From positions 21,278,616 through 21,342,615 of the forward strand of contig OZ022351.1 in NCBI GenBank assembly GCA_963989245.1: DNA of 64,000 nt. The letters are read 5' to 3'. This stretch comes from Nansenia antarctica. Its lineage: Eukaryota > Chordata > Actinopteri > Argentiniformes > Microstomatidae. The notes beneath the pieces are model-generated. The model worked only from the letters and a program-made list of their open reading frames with translations, was not told the DNA's origin and ran no database searches. This document shows positions 1-26,502 of this stretch, piece after piece; within the stretch, counting starts at the first letter, position 1; every line of letters starts with the position of its first letter. A program made the position numbers and the translations under genes.

Positions 1-356
1 CAGACCCATTCATGTCCAAAAACTCCTAGTGCACTTGTCACTATGCAATGTGACGCTTGGTCATATACCTATACCGTATGTGTCATAATGTGACAACTAT
101 GTAAACATTTTGAAAAAGTTGGATGCTTGTATTGCTGTCATAGGCATCAAGAATAAACTGCACTAGATTACAATATATTGAGTTTTACTTCTACTATATT
201 TTGCAGCTTTTTCAGATAAACCATTGTATTTATAGGTGCAACAGAACAATGCAGGGAAACGTTATCTGGATACTTTTTCTGTTACATAGTGATGGTTTGA
301 ATGAAGTTTGAGACTTTGTGAATCTCATTGTCTTCCTTTTTCCTGTTTTGTTTCAG

Positions 357-2140
357 ATATCAATCAGGCACGCTTACATGACGGTAATTGGCCCTTTGCA
401 TCTACTGCTATCTTCAATGACGAATGAACGAATGAATGAATGAATGAATGCTTTATTCATCTGCAAAGACACATTTTCACTTGATGACAAATCATCCCTT
501 TCGGATTTCTACAGAAATGATTCTATTCACAACAACGATTAGGTAGCACTTTACATACCAGTAAATACTGATAGTTATCAGTAATAAAAAAGACACTTAC
601 CTTATTTTTACAAGGTAAGGCGGACTGTAGTTTTCACTTAATTATTTTTCCTGAAAGATGCTTGTTTCTGTATTGTTGTTACACCATTTCCAATTGTTCT
701 TGAATAATTGACACTGATGAGTAAACATTTAATTTAGATTCATAACCAAGAAACAGTGGAGGTGTTTACTATTGAAATAGTATCAGAATTGGAAAATGCA
801 ATATTACCCATATAGCTTTATCCCGTCTTAATAACTAAGATCATGGTCTGTAATGCAAAAACAGAGAAGGTTGTGAAATAAAGTGGGGGGAAAAAGACCT
901 GGAATATTCTATATTACCTGTTTATATTTTACTCCCCCCTTAAAATATCCCATATTCACCTGACAAGTAAGACCATGTTTACAATTGTGACAGCAGCTGG
1001 TGAAACCCGGAACAAGTCGCCAACCAATCAAAATGTTCTGACTTTATTTCAGATTTAAAAAAATAAATTTCAACAATGTTGAGAATCAATGACACACTCA
1101 CTAGGCAAGCTAAAAATTGCAATGCAAATAATTCGGTGAGTAATCCCTACTACTACCTAGTTAACTATAACACTACTTTACATCGTTAGCAGGCTCACAA
1201 AACAAGCTGTGTTAGTTGTCTAGTAGCGAGTGTGTAAGTGATTTTCAACAATGCTGAAATGTATTTACATTTTTCTGAATAAAAGTCTGAACATTAAATC
1301 GTCTGCTGACTTGTTCCTGGTTTCACCAGCTGCTGTCACATATTGCACATGAGCCCCTGACAGGAAGCAGCCTCCTAATGAATTGCAGAGTACCCTTTCA
1401 TCATCTGCATAACAACATAGACTCAATGGGTAGCTTATTACTGTGTTACATTCATTGGATACATACATACCAATACTACTAATAGGTCATTGTTATTACC
1501 ATGTTATAACCCATTTATTCTGAGCTGTAATTAAAGTTTCTACCAAAGAGGGTTTAGTAAATCAGTAACTGATAGTGAATGACGACAAACCTTCCATCAT
1601 ATCATGTTTGTTTTTATGTTTTCTTCAGTGGATGTCACCCTGGATGTGGACACAGCTCACCCTAACATGCAGATATCAGAGGATAAGAAAACAGTCCAGT
1701 GGAGAGATGTAACATCACCAAGACCAAACAATGAGCATTTTGATAAAGATCCTTATGTGTTGGGCACTATGGGCCGTCCTACAAGGGCCTACTGGAAGGT
1801 GTGTGTGGAGGGAAAGGATGACTGGGTGCTTGGTGTTGCCAGGGCAACAGCTAACAGGAAGGGACAGGTAGTTGTGAGCCCTGCCAATGGCTTCTGGGTA
1901 ATCAGGCTGTCCAATGGTCACAGGCTTAAAGCCATGGATGATAAGGAGTCTGTCCTTAATAAGACACGTCCAAACAAGGTCAGTGTCTATCTGGATTGTG
2001 AGGAGAAGAAGGTGACTTTCTATAATGCAGAGGACGGCTCACTCATTTACTCATTTGACAATGGACCAGGTTATAAGGAGGAAGCCTGTCCACTTTTCTC
2101 ATCCTGGAATAATGATGCTAATCCTATCAGGATTCTGTAG
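357..2140 (+). CDS. Butyrophilin-like gene 0, 3' end: linker exon plus B30.2 exon (partial)
   Basis: Two exons are visible. A 27-nt exon (357-383) sits between a TTTCAG acceptor and a GGTAAT donor. The terminal exon (1629-2140) begins after TTCTTCAG, and the phase joins as HD-VDVTLDVDTAHP. The terminal exon encodes a PRY-SPRY (B30.2) domain: the PRY signature LDVDTAHP, then YWKVCVEG, WVLGVARA, GFWVIRL, VYLDCEEKKVTFYNAEDGS, and a stop at 2138. B30.2 is the cytosolic ligand-sensing domain of butyrophilins and TRIM proteins. The 27-nt heptad-like linker exon is typical of butyrophilins rather than TRIMs, which end in RBCC exons. The sequence is clearly diverged from genes 1-3 (VTLDRDTAHP). Upstream exons lie left of the window. 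A hAT insertion begins 41 bp after the stop, inside the presumed 3' UTR. Confidence 0.8.
426..485. repeat. (GAAT)n tract with LINE-tail-like sequence
   Basis: About seven GAAT-type tetranucleotides precede a short CTTTATT stretch. The same arrangement, an ATGA/GAAT tract followed by TCTTTATTGTCATTG-like sequence, occurs at 15,229 and 60,799. It is probably the 3' tail of a retroposon in reverse orientation. Confidence 0.4.
986..1340. mobile_element. Palindromic MITE (GTGACA...TGTCAC family)
   Basis: The left end TGTGACAGCAGCTGGTGAAA is repeated inverted at the right end as TTTCACCAGCTGCTGTCACA, and the interior is also partly palindromic. Related elements, with GTGACAC at one end and GTGTCAC at the other, lie in an intron of genes 1, 2 and 3 (13,209, 30,203 and 40,450). 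No coding sequence is present. The copy here lies in the last intron of gene 0. Confidence 0.65.
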
Positions 2141-2181
2141 AGTTAGTGTCAGGAACAAACAAGAATGGCAAGCATTATATA

Positions 2182-3194
2182 CAGGGGTGCACATAACTGG
2201 TGCGCCAGTGCGCATGCGTCGCCAAAATGCATCCTGCGCGGCAGATCAGCCGCATGAACGCGCTCTTGCGCACCAACAGCTGGAAGCGCTGGGAGAGGAA
2301 TTTACTTCCTCAAAATCCACCTGCTGACTGCTGACTGCTGCATCACTGCAAGCCCCACTAAGTAACTATTTGCCGTCCCCGACGAGTAATCCATCACAAC
2401 AGTCGACCGACGACGACCACGGCGACTCCCCTCACGAAAACATTCGGAAAGTATCGTAAATCGTACTTTCATTCCGCGTATCGCGTATCGCACGGTTATC
2501 ACGCTGCGGCGCCGCCACGTGAAAATTCAGTCCCGAACGACTCGTCGCTAAAAGGAAAAACAACACCAAGGGACTTCACGTTTCTTTTCTCTGAAGCTTT
2601 CAAACGTTCAGACGTTTGTTTTACAGCTTCATTATCGCACATAGACCCCTGACCCAGGATATGGTTGGGAATTCTATTAGAAAAAGAAAAAAAAAGACTT
2701 TGTTGCACAATCAAAATAATGAGCTATTTAAAGTGATAGCCTGCCCTACAACTAGGACATCCTCTACCATGGTTGAAATTGAGGACAGTATTAACAGCAG
2801 TCAAGAGAGCAGTGATGAAGATGATTAAGCTTGTAGCATAAATAAATGCTTAGGCTGTAACTTTTTGTTGAAAAGTTGATTTCAGTGTTTACAGAACAGA
2901 GCAGTGCTTAAAGAGATGTCAGTTGATTTCATTGTGTTTAAAGGAGTCTGACAGACTTTCATGCTTAAAGAGCAGTCATTTGATTTTGCATTTGTTTATT
3001 TTGTTTTGCACACAATCATTTGTTCGTTCATCTTTATTTATGAATAAATGTCGTTTTGCTACTATAAGTTATCCATGTATCCCTTTTTTATCCATCCTGT
3101 GGGACGGGTCGTGACTCGCGAGCTCGGGGAGCACCAAGCAGCATCCCTAGGTGCTCCTCTGAGCACTGGCCCCAAAACGTTATGTGCACCCCTG
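2182..3194. mobile_element. Non-autonomous hAT element with 8-bp TSD
   Basis: The element starts CAGGGGTGCACATAAC and ends with the inverse, GTTATGTGCACCCCTG. Both ends are flanked by the 8-bp duplication ATTATATA (2174-2181 and 3195-3202). CAGGG-type termini and an 8-bp target duplication are hallmarks of hAT transposons. It is 1,013 bp long with no transposase-like reading frame. It lies in the 3' UTR of gene 0, before the candidate poly(A) signal. Confidence 0.85.
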
Positions 3195-3226
3195 ATTATA
3201 TAGCCAATTGAATGCAATTGTGGCAG

Positions 3227-3236
3227 AATAAATAAA
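3227..3236 (+). other. Candidate poly(A) signals for gene 0
   Basis: Overlapping AATAAA hexamers lie 25 bp beyond the right TSD of the hAT element. If used, the 3' UTR of gene 0 would contain the whole insertion. No RNA evidence is available. Confidence 0.35.
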
Positions 3237-3639
3237 TCTTGTGAAAGCATAATTATACTCTGAATGAAGTGTATCTCATACACCTACATGTCCATTTAGC
3301 AATTGTGAATGTATCCATGTGATAAATTCATGTTCATTTACTTTACGTGATAAATGTATGTAATAAATGTGATTAGAGGCTAACTGTTTCAAAAAGTGTG
3401 TCGTAATTATTCAGTGCATTTACTCTATTACAGAACATAAATCATACCTTTTAGACTAAGTGAGTGGAGACATCAATAGTATACAGCCTAGTAAGTGATT
3501 TGATTTATTTTTTTATTTTATTTTTTTTAAATTAATTTTAGCTTTACCTTGTGTTACTGGTAGTTGTGTGCTAGCTATTCTGAGTAATTATTAGTTTTGG
3601 GGTACAACTATTAGCCTACAGGTTTTCAACTGAAACCAA

Positions 3640-4365
3640 TTGGGTTTGAAGCCTAATAGCCCTCAATTTGCATTGGGAGGAGTCTTGGACACCTCTATTA
3701 ACCAAATATTCACCCCCCTCCTTCGCACCCTTCACTGGCTCCCAATAGCAACTCGCATCAGATTCAAGACCCTGGTGCTTGCCTACCAGGCAGCAAAAGG
3801 GACAGCCCCTACAATACTTGCAGGCAATGGTCACCCCCCAAACGTCAGCCTGTGCACTCCGCTCCTCCACCTCTGCTGGCCGACTGGTCTCACCACCTCT
3901 ACACCAACACGGCAGTCACGCTGCCCGGTCAGGTCTATTCACGACACTGGCTCCCCACTGGTGGAATGAGCTTCCCATGGCTGTCAGAACTGCAGAGTCA
4001 CTCCCCATCTTCCATCGGAGACTCCATCTCTTCAGACCTCCATCTCTTCAGGCTACACCTTAACTGCTCTTCCTGAGACATATACCACCCTCCAGAACTG
4101 CGTCTACCACCCTCCAGAACTGCGTCTCCTGAGACACCTGCTTTCCCCCTATACTATGTCTCCTAAGACTTCTACTGCCCCCCTTGTACTGTCTCTCCAG
4201 TGTCTATTAAAAAAAATATATCATGACGACTGCCAGTGGCCTGAGCTAGATTACTCTCCCTGCTAGAACTGGTGAATTGATGATTCACTTCCTTAGTCAA
4301 ATGTATTGATTGTAAGTCGCTTTGGAATAAGGCGTCTGCTAAATGTCAAACATGTAAATGTATAA
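3640..4365 (+). mobile_element. L2-like LINE, 3' end fragment
   Basis: A broken reading frame encodes the C-terminal end of a non-LTR reverse transcriptase. Motifs such as LLRTLHWLPIATRIRFKTL and LAYQAAKGTAP, then a WWNELPMAVRTAESLPIF-type tail in another frame, match the conserved end of L2/Rex-type fish LINEs. Frameshifts separate the parts. The element ends in TAAGTCGCTTTGGAATAAGG and a GCGTCTGCTAAATG tail, shared by L2 LINEs and the SINEs they mobilise. It is 5'-truncated and inactive. Confidence 0.75.
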
Positions 4366-5275
4366 ATGATCAAGTATATTTACTTTTACTCCAATGAAGC
4401 TGGAGAAATCAGAAATGGTAAAAACACAAATTAATCATGCTATTCCTATATTTACTATATTGATATGTCCCTTGAACATGGATGGTGTTTTTGCATGCGT
4501 GTGAACCAGCTGTCCTGTCATCTAACGGATAACTAAGCTATTTGACTTAGAGTGCCGAACTACCGAACTCCCACTAGATGACCCACGCACCTGTGGAGCT
4601 TTGTTTTCGATGACTAGAGTTAAAAGCAGCAAAGTTGACGCTTCTCCATAGCATTCATCAGTTGAGACATTGTTGCACTGGCTATGAGAGTATGTTTTGG
4701 GCGTCCCACCCACCACCCCCAGCCTTGCCCCAAACGGTCACCCTGTAAGAAGCCTATGCAAGGGTTTCTTGGGCTCCCTGCCATATTACTTGTATGTTGT
4801 GGTCATTTAACTACAGGAAGAAAGTTCTACACAGTGGAGCCACCCAATATACATCAAGCTTAAATGTATTACCATTTTCATCCAACAATGGTTCAACTGC
4901 TGCTAGTGTCGTGACTCAACAGGGTATACTGTATATATAGTAATACAATCTAGACGATGCCAGATGAGTATGTAAGTAAGAGATTAGTAACCTGTAAATA
5001 ATAATAATAATAGGCTAATTGAGAAAACCAAATACATTTGATTTTGCACTGGATTTTAACCAGTCTGCTGAATCAGCTGAACTTATCTGATAAAATAATT
5101 ATTACTAATTTCAGAAGATTATTTTACTTTACATTAAGCTAAATTAAGTTAATCTTTAATATTTGCGCAGAATAACACAGAAAAGAAAAACATTTCAGCT
5201 CCAGTTGCATTTAAATGTTGTAAACCAATACAAAATTAAAAAGAGTATACTATTTGTAATCAGGCTGGTATGGGC
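4366..5275. other. Non-coding interval; unit homology begins near 4,905
   Basis: No convincing gene is visible. From about 4,905 (GTCGTGACTCAACAGG) the sequence aligns by eye with the upstream regions of gene 2 (25,806) and gene 3 (35,956), so the duplicated butyrophilin unit begins around here. Alignment breaks at about 5,275, where gene 1 carries an insertion absent from the other two copies. Confidence 0.5.
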
Positions 5276-6090
5276 CATTCTACTGAATTAGTTCAAACTA
5301 ATAAGAATTCAGACCTTAGATTTTTACTAAGATTATGTTATGATCTATTTAAACACAAGACAGTAAATAGATAGTAATAAGCTAAATATATACAAAATCA
5401 TCATTTATAAGCTACTTTCTATTGGGAAGTGGCTGTCCCAACCCCTAAGCCCTACATTTCAATCCATGAAAACAATACTTAAAACAACTTTCAATTATGT
5501 TTTTTAAAATAGCTTTTTGATTTATAAAAAATAATTCAAAAGATTTAGATTTATTTTGGGTTCTTTTTTTTTTAATTTAAAAATATTATAAAAAAAAATA
5601 TTGTCCCACGCTTTCATGTCACTACCGAAACACAAGAAGTTGCGGTAGTGACATGATCATTTCTGTAGTGATGTTATTGATCATAAACATAAACATCTGT
5701 TTAAGGCATATTAAGCAAAAAGGTTGAGGGAATATGATACAACCTTGCAAACAAAATACTGTGGTCACTACCGAAACAATGCAGTCACTACCGAAACAGT
5801 GCAGCCACCACGAAACTGGGTGTTTTGTAAAAAATAAAAGATATTGAGTTATCAACTAAAATGTTATGATAACTATTGGTTAAATGTATGTTACATTTCA
5901 TAACTTGTTAACTCTGAGATCTATATGATCAGTGGAATTCATTTTACAAAAAAGGATTGCATTTAGATTTTGATGAGTCTTAGAAATTGAATTTTGACAT
6001 TTGTTAAAATATTCATTTTAATTGATTTAGTTAGCAAACAATCTTCAAAAACATTGGTAAAATTATTATTTAGAGGGGGTATGGAAACAC
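5276..6090. repeat. AT-rich insertion with repeated TCACTACCGAAAC motifs
   Basis: This stretch is absent from the equivalent place upstream of genes 2 and 3. It is AT-rich and has no coding sequence. TCACTACCGAAAC occurs near 5,620, 5,765 and 5,783, with a decayed version near 5,803 and an inverted CGGTAGTGACA at 5,643 that forms a hairpin with the first. Its class is unknown. Confidence 0.4.
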
Positions 6091-8415
6091 AATCTTTTTT
6101 TTAACAATATATTTATTGATTTTCAGTTTGCAAATCACATGAAATTGTACATTGAATAAGAATATAAAACATGCCCAAAAAAAATCACCTTGTTCACCCT
6201 CGCACCACCCTATCCCTAACAATTGAATACAGACATAAACAGAATTTGTAGTCTAACTTAACTAAACAGAAAATAAATAATGTATTCTTAACTAAAAAAT
6301 CAAATAAATACATATATATAATATATACGTATATACAAATAGATAGTAATAATAATGGTGTGCTTAGATTGTTGTACAGGATCATGATGCTATACCCTAC
6401 TCCCTCAGAGCATGTTCCTGCTGAAGCAGGTTACCAACATTAATTAATTAATAATTATGTCTTAAGAAATATATAAAGGGTCTCCAGATATCATCAAAAA
6501 CGTTCTGTTTACGCCTAACAATATAAGTTTAGGATCCATCGGTAATTTCTTTGATAAAATGTGATCTATCATATGAATGATATCTTGCCAAAATGATTTC
6601 ACTTTCACACATTTCCATATACAGTGGTACAGTGTCCCGCTTTCCTCATTGCACTTAATACATGTATCAGGTATTATATATTATTATAATATATGTTATC
6701 ATTAAATGTATGTAATTTAACAGGAGTTATAGGCCTACGCATCAGCCAAGTTTCAAGCTACTGCTGACTGTCTGCCTCTGTGCCTCCTCACATGCCTCTC
6801 CAGTCTTCTAAAGATATTTCCTCCTCTATATCTTCCTCCCATAATCTCAGTTTGGATTCTGATGATTCACCAGACCCAGACACAAACAAGTCATACAGAG
6901 TTGAGATTAAACCTTTATCCCAACAATGTCTTGTGATTGCTACCTTTAATGGGGGAAATGACAGGTATAACCAATTAATGGTTTTGAAACGAGGATATAC
7001 AACTCCTAAGTTGAAGGTATTTGAAGAAATTATTCTTTGGAATGTCCTATTTGGTTGATACTTCTGCAAAGAACATAAGTACTTCTTCTTTACTGTACAC
7101 GTCTTGCACTTCCCTTAACCCTTTTCCGGCCCATATTCGAAATCCTGCATCGTTTTTTCCTGGTTTAAAATTGTCTGTATTTTTCCTCAAGTAGGCTATT
7201 TACGATCTGCTGAATACAAATACAAGTGCAATGGTAAGCTTGGTGTGACGGAACAGGCTTCCAAATTCATCCAAGCAGGGTGGTTTTCAGATGAAAAATA
7301 AAACATAATGGACCGCAGTTGAGCTGCCCAGTAATACCACTGGATGTTTGGACATTTAAGGCCTCCTCTGTCATATGGTAAATATAATAAAGATAGGCGC
7401 AATCTGGGGCGTTTATTTTGCCAAATGAAGTTGGTAAACAATTTCTTAATTCTAGTAAATAAAGACGAGGGAGGGGGTACAAATAAAGAAACTTGGGGAG
7501 TATATTCATTTTTTGAATATCCTGCCAATCATTGAAATTGGTAAAGATGTCCAACGCTCTACTGATGAGATGGTATCTTTCATAATTGGGTCATAATTTA
7601 TCTGAACAATCTTATTCACCTCAGGGACAATTTTTATACCTAGATATGTGAAATTGTCCGTTGAGTTAAAAATAGAAGCATAAACATTGTTATTTTTCCT
7701 CTTATAGATGACTTTGAATGATTAATTTTATATCCAGATCTTTTTCCAAATGTTTTAATAAGATTTAGGAGTGCGGGAACAGAGCTGTTTAGTATTTTTA
7801 GGAACAAATTGACATCGTCTGCAAAGAGTGCTATTTTATGTTCTAAATTACCGTCTCGCATTCCATATTCCCTAGGCATCCTCACCGCTATAGCAAATGG
7901 TTCTATCGCATGTTCCATAGCGATGGTGACAAGGGCTTCCTTGCGGGCATCCTCTAGAGACATTAAAAGGTTTGGAAATCACACGATTTGTCAAGACTTC
8001 CGCAGTAAGTCCAGTGCAAAGCATCCTAACCCATTTACTAAATGTTTCTCCAAAGCCAAAGCGAGTGAGCACTTCAAATAAATACGGCCATTCGACACGG
8101 TCAAAGGCTTTCTCTGCATCAAGTGAGAGTAAAGCTGTGTCTGCCGCCCCCCTCTGGCTGTGTAAGATATTGAGCACTTGTCTAACATTATGGAATCCCC
8201 GTCTGTCCTGGATAAATCCACTTTGATCTTCTCCCATCAACCGTCCGTGGAAGTAGGCCTTCCGATCTTCTTGCAAGAACTTTACAAATCACCTTGTGTC
8301 CGAGTTCTGGAGACTGATTGGGTGCATATTTTCACATTTTGTGTTTGGTTTTCCTGGTAGTAATGTGATTAGGACACCTAGATGTGGGGAGAAGACCATT
8401 CTCAAAGGACTCCTG
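6091..8415 (-). mobile_element. L1-type LINE, 5'-truncated and decayed
   Basis: On the minus strand, disrupted frames encode L1-type reverse transcriptase segments in the right order. KVICKVLARR lies near 8,290, DQSGFIQDRRG near 8,220, LSLDAEKAFDRVEWPYLFEV near 8,100, SRGCPQGSP near 7,900, ALFADDVNLFL (the F-ADD catalytic motif) near 7,810, and FIWQNKRPRLRLSLLYLP with YYWAAQLR near 7,330-7,430. Frameshifts separate them, so no full protein is made. The right boundary near 8,415 is where homology to genes 2 and 3 resumes, so this is a gene 1-specific insertion. The left boundary is approximate. Confidence 0.85.
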
Positions 8416-8689
8416 AAGGAATACTGTGTGTTTTTCATTTAATGCTCTATAAAACATGAACAGAAAATGTCTCTAGAGGGAGTCTATAAATCATGTGTTG
8501 TTTGTATTAATGCAAAATGTAATATGATGAAAATGAGAAACTGCATTGCTATATACAACAATTCTAATAGAAGAAATACTGTAATTGTTATTTAACTGTA
8601 CCTACCTAGACAAACATAATGTTTTATTCTGATGTTTTTTTCTACATCAAAGTTTATGGAGGTGTGGTTAAACATTACTGATTGTAAAA

Positions 8690-8774
8690 GAAAAAGCTTC
8701 TGAGTGGAAACGAAAGTGTTTGCTTGATCTTAAACTGCCAGACTCTGGTATAGACGTGCGGTGTTGGCGTTCAG
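8690..8774 (+). promoter_or_regulatory. Gene 1 promoter-proximal region and 5' UTR exon 1
   Basis: A conserved block ends in a strong CAG/GTAAGA donor at 8774/8775 and is the likely non-coding first exon. Just upstream, AAACGAAAGTG fits the AANNGAAA core bound by interferon regulatory factors and is kept in genes 2 and 3 (near 26,437 and 36,587). No TATA box was chosen, and the transcription start is unknown. Confidence 0.4.
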
Positions 8775-9116
8775 GTAAGAATCACTATAGTTTTAATTTT
8801 AAAAGGGTCCAATAGAATATATTATCTGAGGCAAATGGATTTACAGTAATGCTTTACTGTAAATCCAGTTTAAAGTACTCTCATGTTCTTTAAGGGCAAA
8901 GTGACAGTGTACCATGTGACATGGTTATCAAATCAATGACTGCAAATACAACACAGGGTGTGTTCAGATAGGTGAAACCTTTAGAACCTTACTGATAGCA
9001 TGTGTATACTGTATTTCCAACAGACAGACTATTCTCCTGGACAAAGACTGATTCCTGTTCTCCATCATAATTTCCTTCTAAAGAAGCTTTATGTTTTATG
9101 TTCGGTCAGGTGCATC

Positions 9117-24494
<15,378 letters not shown>

Positions 24495-25545
24495 CCATTT
24501 CCGGGTCCAAACCAGAAATTCTCCGCACCAGAGTACCTCTGAACTACAGTGGTAGAATGACAGTTAATCGTTTTTTAGACTCGGATCTATTCATACAAGG
24601 GACACAGCACTTTCCCGTTTTCCCCATATTGTCAGGGTATTTGAGCCTCGGAAAAGTGCTATATAAATATAATATATAATTTATTATTATTATTATTTCG
24701 GCATTTCGAAGACAGCGCCTCAGCCAACGTTGGACCCGGAAACACGTCACGACTTAACAAGCGGAGTGTTAGTGTACTAGATGGTACATGGTAGACAAGG
24801 TAATTGGGATGTGAACATTTACTCAAGTCCACTCAAGTGCTCGTACCTGGACTCATAATCGATTGTGAAATATCCATTCTTGAAAATACTTTTTTGGCTT
24901 TTTATAAGAAGGCTTCGTCTAAGCCTTGTATGGTACAACTTTGACCTGGTAGATTCATGAAATGCGGCATTATTGTTTTTTCTACACAAACACAGCACTG
25001 CACTGCACTGCACTGGAGGAGTGAGGGAGAGAGATTTGTTTGTTTCTATGTAATTTCTATTTTGTTATGGATGATGAAGTTGGTGAAGTGACTCTAATTG
25101 TCAGTATATGGAGGGCAATTTATTTTATTGCATTTAAGCTCCACATTTTCCATTTATATGTATGCATGTACTTTGCAGAAATCTAAGTTATGTGATTGCT
25201 TTTCGGAATGGATTAGTTTGCACTTTGACCTTTTATGTTTTGAAGTTTTGTAATAACAGCAAATATGAATGAGCATATGTAGACATTTCCTTTTTACAAA
25301 TCAGCATAACGTCAAATAAACAAAACAGAAAATACATGTTTTGACATCAACTTAATTTAAATTGAGGACACTCCTTTGATTAGAGTATTCCCACTAGCTC
25401 TGAACTCACATGCCAATAATACGTCTTTAGTTCTATGACACAATAACAGGTCTGACAGTAATAGTCCCACATTACAAGCTATGCCAATGTTTTTGGGCAG
25501 ACAAAGGGGATTCTTCATGTTCTTGACTCTGAATAGGCAAAATGT

Positions 25546-25690
25546 GTATTTTATTTTGTTCAATGCTCCATGGTGAGACAAGAGGGCAGATCTCATTTTC
25601 ATAACCTGGTCTCTTGTCAGATGAGTGACTGAGTGAGCTGTCCTCTGCATTATAGAAAGTCACCTTCTTCTCCTGCCAATCCAGACACAT
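25546..25690 (-). pseudogene. Antisense B30.2 exon relic downstream of gene 1
   Basis: Read on the minus strand, it encodes CLDWQEKKVTFYNAEDSSL and GYENEICPLVSPW. This matches the end of the gene 0 B30.2 domain (YLDCEEKKVTFYNAEDGSL, GYKEEACPLFSSW) better than genes 1-3. Only the C-terminal part of the domain remains. Confidence 0.7.
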
Positions 25691-26429
25691 TCACTAAATG
25701 CAGGTCAATGCATTCCATCATATTCAGCTGTCATAGATATTAAAATATGACCATAAACTGTACTGCTGCATTCATGTGAAACACATATAGGCCTGTAACA
25801 GGCTGTCGTGACTCAACAGGATATACTGTATACATACGTAATAAAATCTAGACCATAACAGATGAGTATGGAAGTAAGAGATTAGTAACCTGTAAATGAT
25901 AATGATAATAATAATAAATTAGATTTTGCACTGGATTTTAACCAGTCTGCTGAATCAGCTGAACTTAGCGGATAAAATATTTTTTACCAATGTCAGAAGA
26001 TTATTTTACAGTAAGCTAAATTTTATTCAAGTTCAATCTTTAATATTTATGCAGAATAACACAGGAAAGGAAAACATTTCAGCTCCAGTTGCATTTAAAT
26101 GTTGTAAACCGATACAAAATAAAAGAATGAATGAATAATGAGAAGAATATATACTATTTGTAATCAGGCTGGTATATAGGAATTCTGTGTATTTTTCATT
26201 TAATGCTCTATAAACCATACACAGAAAATGTCTCTAGAGGGCCTATAAATCATGTGTTGTTTGTATTAATGCAAAATGTAATATGCTGAAAATAAGAAAC
26301 TGCATTGCTATACAACAATTCTATACTGTAATTTCTAGACAAACATAATATTTTATTCTGATGTTTTTTCTACATCAACATATATGGAGGTGTGGTTAAA
26401 CATTACTGATTGTAAAAGAAAAAGCTTGT

Positions 26430-26502
26430 GAGTAAAAACGAAAGTGTTTGCTTGATCTTAAACTGCCAGACTCTGGTATAGACGTGCAGTGTTGGCGTTC
26501 AG
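26430..26502 (+). promoter_or_regulatory. Gene 2 promoter-proximal region and 5' UTR exon 1
   Basis: Same conserved block as in gene 1, with AAACGAAAGTG (IRF-like core) and a CAG/GTAAGA donor at 26502/26503. Confidence 0.4.

Noticed and set aside
7809..8360. Plus-strand open frames across the L1 region
   Set aside because: They are antisense shadows of the minus-strand reverse transcriptase, which carries the recognisable motifs.
9000..9116. An upstream in-frame start (ATG at 9,000) for gene 1
   Set aside because: It lies before the CAACAG acceptor at 9,023, in intron sequence, and would put a long non-signal stretch before the hydrophobic leader.
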